Shown: in pieces, positions 4,084-7,060 of the stretch
Position numbering within the stretch: position 1 is the stretch's first letter
Layout of the letters: each line of letters begins with the position of its first letter
DNA from: Candidatus Melainabacteria bacterium
GTDB lineage: Bacteria > Cyanobacteriota > Vampirovibrionia > Obscuribacterales > Obscuribacteraceae
Length of the DNA stretch: 7,060 bases
NCBI GenBank assembly: GCA_003175915.1
Contig: PSRH01000277.1
Span: forward strand, 1 to 7,060
Direction: 5' to 3'
Program-made: the position numbers and the translations under genes
The notes under the pieces: generated by a model
Databases searched by the model: none
The model's input: only the letters and a program-made list of their open reading frames with translations
Told to the model about the DNA's origin: nothing

Positions 4084-6058
4084 AATTGACGACGAACTGA
4101 GCAACAGCTTCTGGAGAAAGCTGATTGTCGGCAAGCAGGATGGCCCGAGCCCCATGCTCGACAAAATGGTCGGGAACACCCAGGCAAGCTATTTGCGGCT
4201 GCCTGGCATGAGGTTGCTTAAGCCTGCGTTCAGCCGCCCAGGTAAGAACCGCTGAACCAAAACCTCCCGCCAAGGTACCTTCTTCCAGAGTAATTATTCT
4301 CGCGGGTCCTTCCTCAAATAGACGGACCAACATTTGATCGTCGAGCGGCTTGGCGCTACGGGCATTGACCAGGATCGGGCGGATTCCCTTTTTATTGATT
4401 GTCTCTAAGGCCGAACTGGCGATGTCAACCATAGAACCATAGGCCAGAAGCACTATCGAATTCTGCTTTTCTTCCTGATCACCCGGCTTAAAGTCCAAGA
4501 GTGATGGCGACAAAATCTCCCACTTGGTGTAATCGATTTCCTCAAACTTTGCCGTAACGATGGCATCCGGATTAACCGCCTTGTCGCGCGGAAAGCGGAT
4601 GGCTAATGGCCCGGAAGCTCTTTTAAGAGCGCTGAAAAGCATGTTGCGCAACTCGACAGCATCTTTGGGAGCCAATACAGTGAAAGTAGGGATACTGCGC
4701 AGGTAGGCTATGTCAAAAACCCCCTGATGAGTCTCTCCGTCTTCAACCAATCCACCCCGATCTATGCCGAAGATCACGGGTAGATTCAATATGGCCACAT
4801 CGTGGATAACCTGATCCATGGCCCGCTGCAAAAACGTCGAGTAAATCGAAACAACTGGCTTCAACCCGGCTTTGGCCATACCGGCCGCCATGGTCACAGC
4901 GTGCTGTTCGCAAATAGCCACGTCGAAGAATCGCTCCGGATAGACTTTGCCGAACTTAACTAGACCGCTGCCTTCGGCGGTAGCGGGAGTGATTGCCACC
5001 ATATCTGGTTCCAGTTCGGCAAGCTCAATAAGAGCCTGAGAAAACACATCCGAATAAGTTTTTGCCTTCGGCTTGGCCGGCTGGCCAGGTTCAATTTTCT
5101 CCTTGAGCGGCGGCTCGAGGCTAAAGGCACTGACGCCATGATACTTGATCGCATCCTGTTCGGCCGGAGCGTAGCCCTTGCCTTTCTGCGTAATCACATG
5201 CAAAAGCTGCGGCGTTGTTTTATTTTTCACTTTGTTGAGAGACTCGATAACGGCTCTGGCATCGTGCCCATCAATGGGACCGCTGTAATTAATGCCAAGC
5301 TTCTCGAAAACAATACCCGGAGTGTCAAATCGCTCCTTCGCCTGTTTTTTGACAAGCTCAATCATTTCCCGCACGGAGGGAGTCAGTACAACTTGATCGA
5401 GTTGATCCTCGATGCGGTGGATCTTCTCTCTTATGTCCTGATAAAAGAATGTTTCTTTGATCCGCTTCATGTATTGCGAGAATCCGCCAACATTCTCGCT
5501 AATCGACATCTCGTTATCGTTGAGAATGATCAATACGTTCTTTTGTAAATGACCCAGATGATTAATCGCTTCCAGCGCCATACCACCTGTCAATCCGCCA
5601 TCACCTATGACCGCAATTACCTTATGGTCTTGTTGGAGGTGGTCTCTTGCCAACGCCATACCCACCGCCAATGATATGGAGGTGGAACTGTGGCCGGCTA
5701 GGAATGCATCGTGCTTGCTTTCCAGCGGATTGATAAAGCCGCTCAGCCCTTTGTATTGCCGCAAAGTTTCAAATTCATGTCGCCGGCCTGTCAACATCTT
5801 GTGGACATAACACTGGTGACCGACATCCCAAAGAATCTTGTCTTTAGGTGTATCAAAAACGTAATGAAGCGCCAACGTTATTTCGACAATGCCCAGATTT
5901 GAAGCCAGGTGGCCGCCAGTCTTACTCAAATTACGAACGATTTCAGACCGTATCTCGTAAGCCAGATGGGCAAGCTGGTCCGGCGATAGACGCTTGAGTT
6001 CCTCTGGAGAGACAATTGCCTCAAGGAAGGAGCCGGTCTGATTGGCTAGTGCGTACAT
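4070..6058 (-). CDS. dxs: 1-deoxy-D-xylulose-5-phosphate synthase (DXS)
   Basis: DXS condenses pyruvate and glyceraldehyde 3-phosphate, releasing CO2, to form 1-deoxyxylulose 5-phosphate. This thiamine-diphosphate-dependent step opens the MEP isoprenoid pathway and also feeds thiamine and pyridoxal synthesis. Numbered from ATG 6058 (662 residues): the GGHLASNLG block has His50 (E. coli His49), the diphosphate/Mg motif GDGG starts at 152 with Asp153 and Asn182 (E. coli Asp152 and Asn181), the cofactor Glu384 lies in CEQHAVTMAAG, and His444 lies in ETHQG. The +1 offset to E. coli numbering supports this start. So does an extended -10 that leaves a leader of about 36 bases. A TTG at 6091 would add 11 residues but directly follows a stop; neither start has a clear Shine-Dalgarno. 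Two oddities are a DRGGLVEDGETHQG loop one residue shorter than in E. coli, and an acidic linker (about 510-536) before the C-terminal domain. Confidence 0.97.
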   Translation of the reverse strand: MYALANQTGSFLEAIVSPEELKRLSPDQLAHLAYEIRSEIVRNLSKTGGHLASNLGIVEITLALHYVFDTPKDKILWDVGHQCYVHKMLTGRRHEFETLRQYKGLSGFINPLESKHDAFLAGHSSTSISLAVGMALARDHLQQDHKVIAVIGDGGLTGGMALEAINHLGHLQKNVLIILNDNEMSISENVGGFSQYMKRIKETFFYQDIREKIHRIEDQLDQVVLTPSVREMIELVKKQAKERFDTPGIVFEKLGINYSGPIDGHDARAVIESLNKVKNKTTPQLLHVITQKGKGYAPAEQDAIKYHGVSAFSLEPPLKEKIEPGQPAKPKAKTYSDVFSQALIELAELEPDMVAITPATAEGSGLVKFGKVYPERFFDVAICEQHAVTMAAGMAKAGLKPVVSIYSTFLQRAMDQVIHDVAILNLPVIFGIDRGGLVEDGETHQGVFDIAYLRSIPTFTVLAPKDAVELRNMLFSALKRASGPLAIRFPRDKAVNPDAIVTAKFEEIDYTKWEILSPSLLDFKPGDQEEKQNSIVLLAYGSMVDIASSALETINKKGIRPILVNARSAKPLDDQMLVRLFEEGPARIITLEEGTLAGGFGSAVLTWAAERRLKQPHARQPQIACLGVPDHFVEHGARAILLADNQLSPEAVAQFVVNFASV

Positions 6059-6100
6059 CGAATTTGAAGGAATAAACAAAAGCTTTTTCAATTACGCTAA

Positions 6101-6109
6101 ATCATAGCA
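6101..6109 (-). promoter_or_regulatory. Extended -10 promoter of dxs
   Basis: The minus strand reads TGCTATGAT, an extended -10 (TG-N-TATGAT) with one mismatch in the hexamer. Transcription would begin around 6094, about 36 bases before the ATG at 6058. The -35 region (CTGAAC at a spacing of 16) is a half match, as extended -10 promoters allow. Confidence 0.45.
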
Positions 6110-6173
6110 ACCCAAAGCACCGGTTCAGCTTAATATATTGACCTTGGCAAAGTGCTTCTTGCCAAAACCAGAC

Positions 6174-6179
6174 AGGGAG
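6174..6179 (+). promoter_or_regulatory. Ribosome binding site of the HMA-protein gene
   Basis: AGGGAG lies five bases before the ATG at 6185. It favours this start over an in-frame GTG at 6152, which lacks such a site. Confidence 0.75.
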
Positions 6180-6184
6180 TTTAC

Positions 6185-6685
6185 ATGAAAGCCGGTTTGA
6201 AACCCAATTGCTTACAAAGTTCAGAGATCGTAAAGATTCCTCGCTTTCGCCTCCTCTTGGCTAAGTCGTTGAGTGGCTCGACCCTGCAAGCGATATTGCT
6301 TCTCTGTCTTGTAATTTTTGCGATCCACATAAGCACAAACGCCGGTTTCTCTGCTAGCAAAAGCGAACTGCCGGCCGGGCAAGCCGAATCTGAGCTCAAA
6401 TTTGCTTCGATTCGCATAACCGGTTCAATGTGCCCAGCCTGTCTAAAACGTCTGGAAGATAAGCTCAAACAAATCAACGGCGTTGCCGAAGCAAAAATAA
6501 CACCGCAGCCCTTCAAAAAAATTCGCCCCAGCTTGAAGGAAGAAAAACATCCGCACTATCGCAAAGCCCTCGTAGAAATCGACTATAAACCAGAGGAGAC
6601 GAACCAGGACCAGTTAGTTGAAGCCATAAAGCAAAATGATTTTGGCATCGTTTCAGTCTCGTCGCATAAATATCCAGATAAATGA
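6185..6685 (+). CDS. Membrane-anchored HMA-like heavy-metal-binding protein
   Basis: This 166-residue protein has a basic N-terminal segment (1-33), one hydrophobic helix (about 34-50, ending IFAIHIST) and a C-terminal domain resembling the heavy-metal-associated (HMA) ferredoxin-like fold. The metal loop is GSMCPAC (80-86), with Cys83 and Cys86 in the M-C-x-x-C arrangement of copper and mercury chaperones. The secondary-structure order fits beta-alpha-beta-beta-alpha-beta: KFASIRI, LKRLEDKLKQI, VAEAKI, ALVEIDY, QLVEAIKQ, IVSVSS. The topology suggests an uncleaved anchor or long signal peptide, with the domain facing the periplasm or cell surface. This is unlike cytosolic CopZ and more like MerP. 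An insert of about 20 residues (106-126), basic and containing HPHYRK, lies between the second and third strands. There is no P-type ATPase or metal regulator next to it, so the metal and partner are unknown. It is a single-gene unit closed by a terminator. Confidence 0.8.
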   Translation: MKAGLKPNCLQSSEIVKIPRFRLLLAKSLSGSTLQAILLLCLVIFAIHISTNAGFSASKSELPAGQAESELKFASIRITGSMCPACLKRLEDKLKQINGVAEAKITPQPFKKIRPSLKEEKHPHYRKALVEIDYKPEETNQDQLVEAIKQNDFGIVSVSSHKYPDK

Positions 6686-6687
6686 AA

Positions 6688-6723
6688 GTAGTGCAGGTGG
6701 GCGAGTACCTGCACTACCTTTTT
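6688..6723 (+). terminator. Strong intrinsic terminator, probably bidirectional
   Basis: An 11-bp perfect stem (GTAGTGCAGGT at 6688-6698 with ACCTGCACTAC at 6707-6717), an eight-base loop and then C followed by five T residues start three bases after the HMA-protein stop. On the minus strand the same stem is followed by TTTCATTT, so it can also end the convergent gene whose stop is at 6745. Confidence 0.92.
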
Positions 6724-6744
6724 AACGTCCCCCTTCTGCGAGTC

Positions 6745-7060
6745 TTATCCGATCGTTTTTGCAGCGGTGACGATCTTGTAGACTTGCCCGTTGAATTCGA
6801 GCATGACTTGCTGACCGATAGCTAAATACTTAGCTATTGCTGGAGAGGTACGGATCAGATCGAAGTATTCCTTACTGGCGAATGGAATCACTTTGGCGTG
6901 AGCTTGCTTAGCTGCGTCAATAGCGCTCTCAACCCAGACATCTCCGCGCAGGTAGAAGGTCTTATCAGCAACCGTCTTCACAGCACCGGAGAAATCCTTC
7001 TTGTCAGCAAGATAGCTACTTTCCTTCAGCTCGTTGACAGTTTTTGCCTTCTTCACTGCC
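6745..7060 (-). CDS. C-terminal fragment of a larger protein, VIT/VWA-tail-like
   Basis: Only the last 104 codons are visible; the frame is open to the right edge. A GTG at 7056 could be read as a start, but nothing upstream of it can be seen, and the content looks like the end of a longer protein. Recognisable pieces are DKTFYLRGDVWVESA, then VIPFASKEYFDLI, then PAIAKYLAIGQQVMLEFNG and VYKI at the end. From memory, this run (F-Y-L-x-x-G-V-W-V-[DE]-S, then [SK]-x-E-Y-F-x-L-[IL], then K-Y-L-A-[IL]-G) resembles the C-terminal module of secreted VIT/von Willebrand A-domain proteins in planctomycetes and relatives. No VWA domain is in view to confirm that. The fragment is Lys- and Ala-rich, with no cysteine or membrane segment. 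It shares the terminator at 6688-6723 with the convergent HMA-protein gene. Product family is tentative; that it is coding is fairly sure. Confidence 0.7.
   Translation of the reverse strand, partial: AVKKAKTVNELKESSYLADKKDFSGAVKTVADKTFYLRGDVWVESAIDAAKQAHAKVIPFASKEYFDLIRTSPAIAKYLAIGQQVMLEFNGQVYKIVTAAKTIG

Noticed and set aside
6059..6091. TTG start of dxs at 6091, adding 11 residues
   Set aside because: It directly follows a stop codon, lies about three bases from the predicted transcription start, and the extra residues extend beyond the usual DXS N-terminus.
6152..6184. GTG start at 6152 for the HMA-type gene
   Set aside because: It has no ribosome site, whereas AGGGAG is placed well for ATG 6185.

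Overview
The window reads as ordinary bacterial chromosome: mid-GC, short intergenic gaps, housekeeping genes mixed with lineage-specific membrane genes, and several apparent TTG starts. The mix (cyanobacteria-like DXS wording, a leucine-rich-repeat-variant protein, tandem PlsC-like acyltransferases, a right-edge fragment resembling the C-terminal module of VIT/VWA proteins) would fit a non-photosynthetic cyanobacterial relative (Vampirovibrionia/Melainabacteria, Obscuribacterales-like). This is a weak inference from sequence style; no marker here settles it. No rRNA, tRNA, CRISPR array, insertion sequence or phage gene was seen.

Layout. Bases 1-270 hold three tandem 15-bp repeats and a possible broken gene end. 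Bases 271-520 hold no gene, only hairpin-forming sequence. A rightward LRV-repeat gene (521-1060) ends directly against the stop codon of a leftward cluster (1061-2922). That cluster, in transcription order, is a 59-residue single-helix membrane protein (not previously listed because it is short), a PlsC-like acyltransferase with its catalytic motifs, and a second PlsC-like protein that has lost them. A divergent promoter region (2923-3118) with two inverted repeats separates this cluster from the rightward pair ybaB-recR (3119-4059), the conserved nucleoid-protein/recombination-repair pair. recR converges on dxs (4070-6058, minus), the first enzyme of the MEP isoprenoid pathway. A second divergent promoter region (6059-6184) separates dxs from a rightward membrane-anchored HMA-type metal-binding protein (6185-6685). 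This last gene ends at a strong intrinsic terminator facing a leftward gene fragment that runs off the right edge.

How the genes work together. YbaB and RecR belong to the RecFOR repair neighbourhood. The leftward cluster looks like a membrane-lipid module in which an active acyltransferase is paired with a non-catalytic paralogue and a small membrane protein. That active/degenerate pairing is the most interesting feature of the window. DXS and the HMA protein appear to be independent single-gene units.
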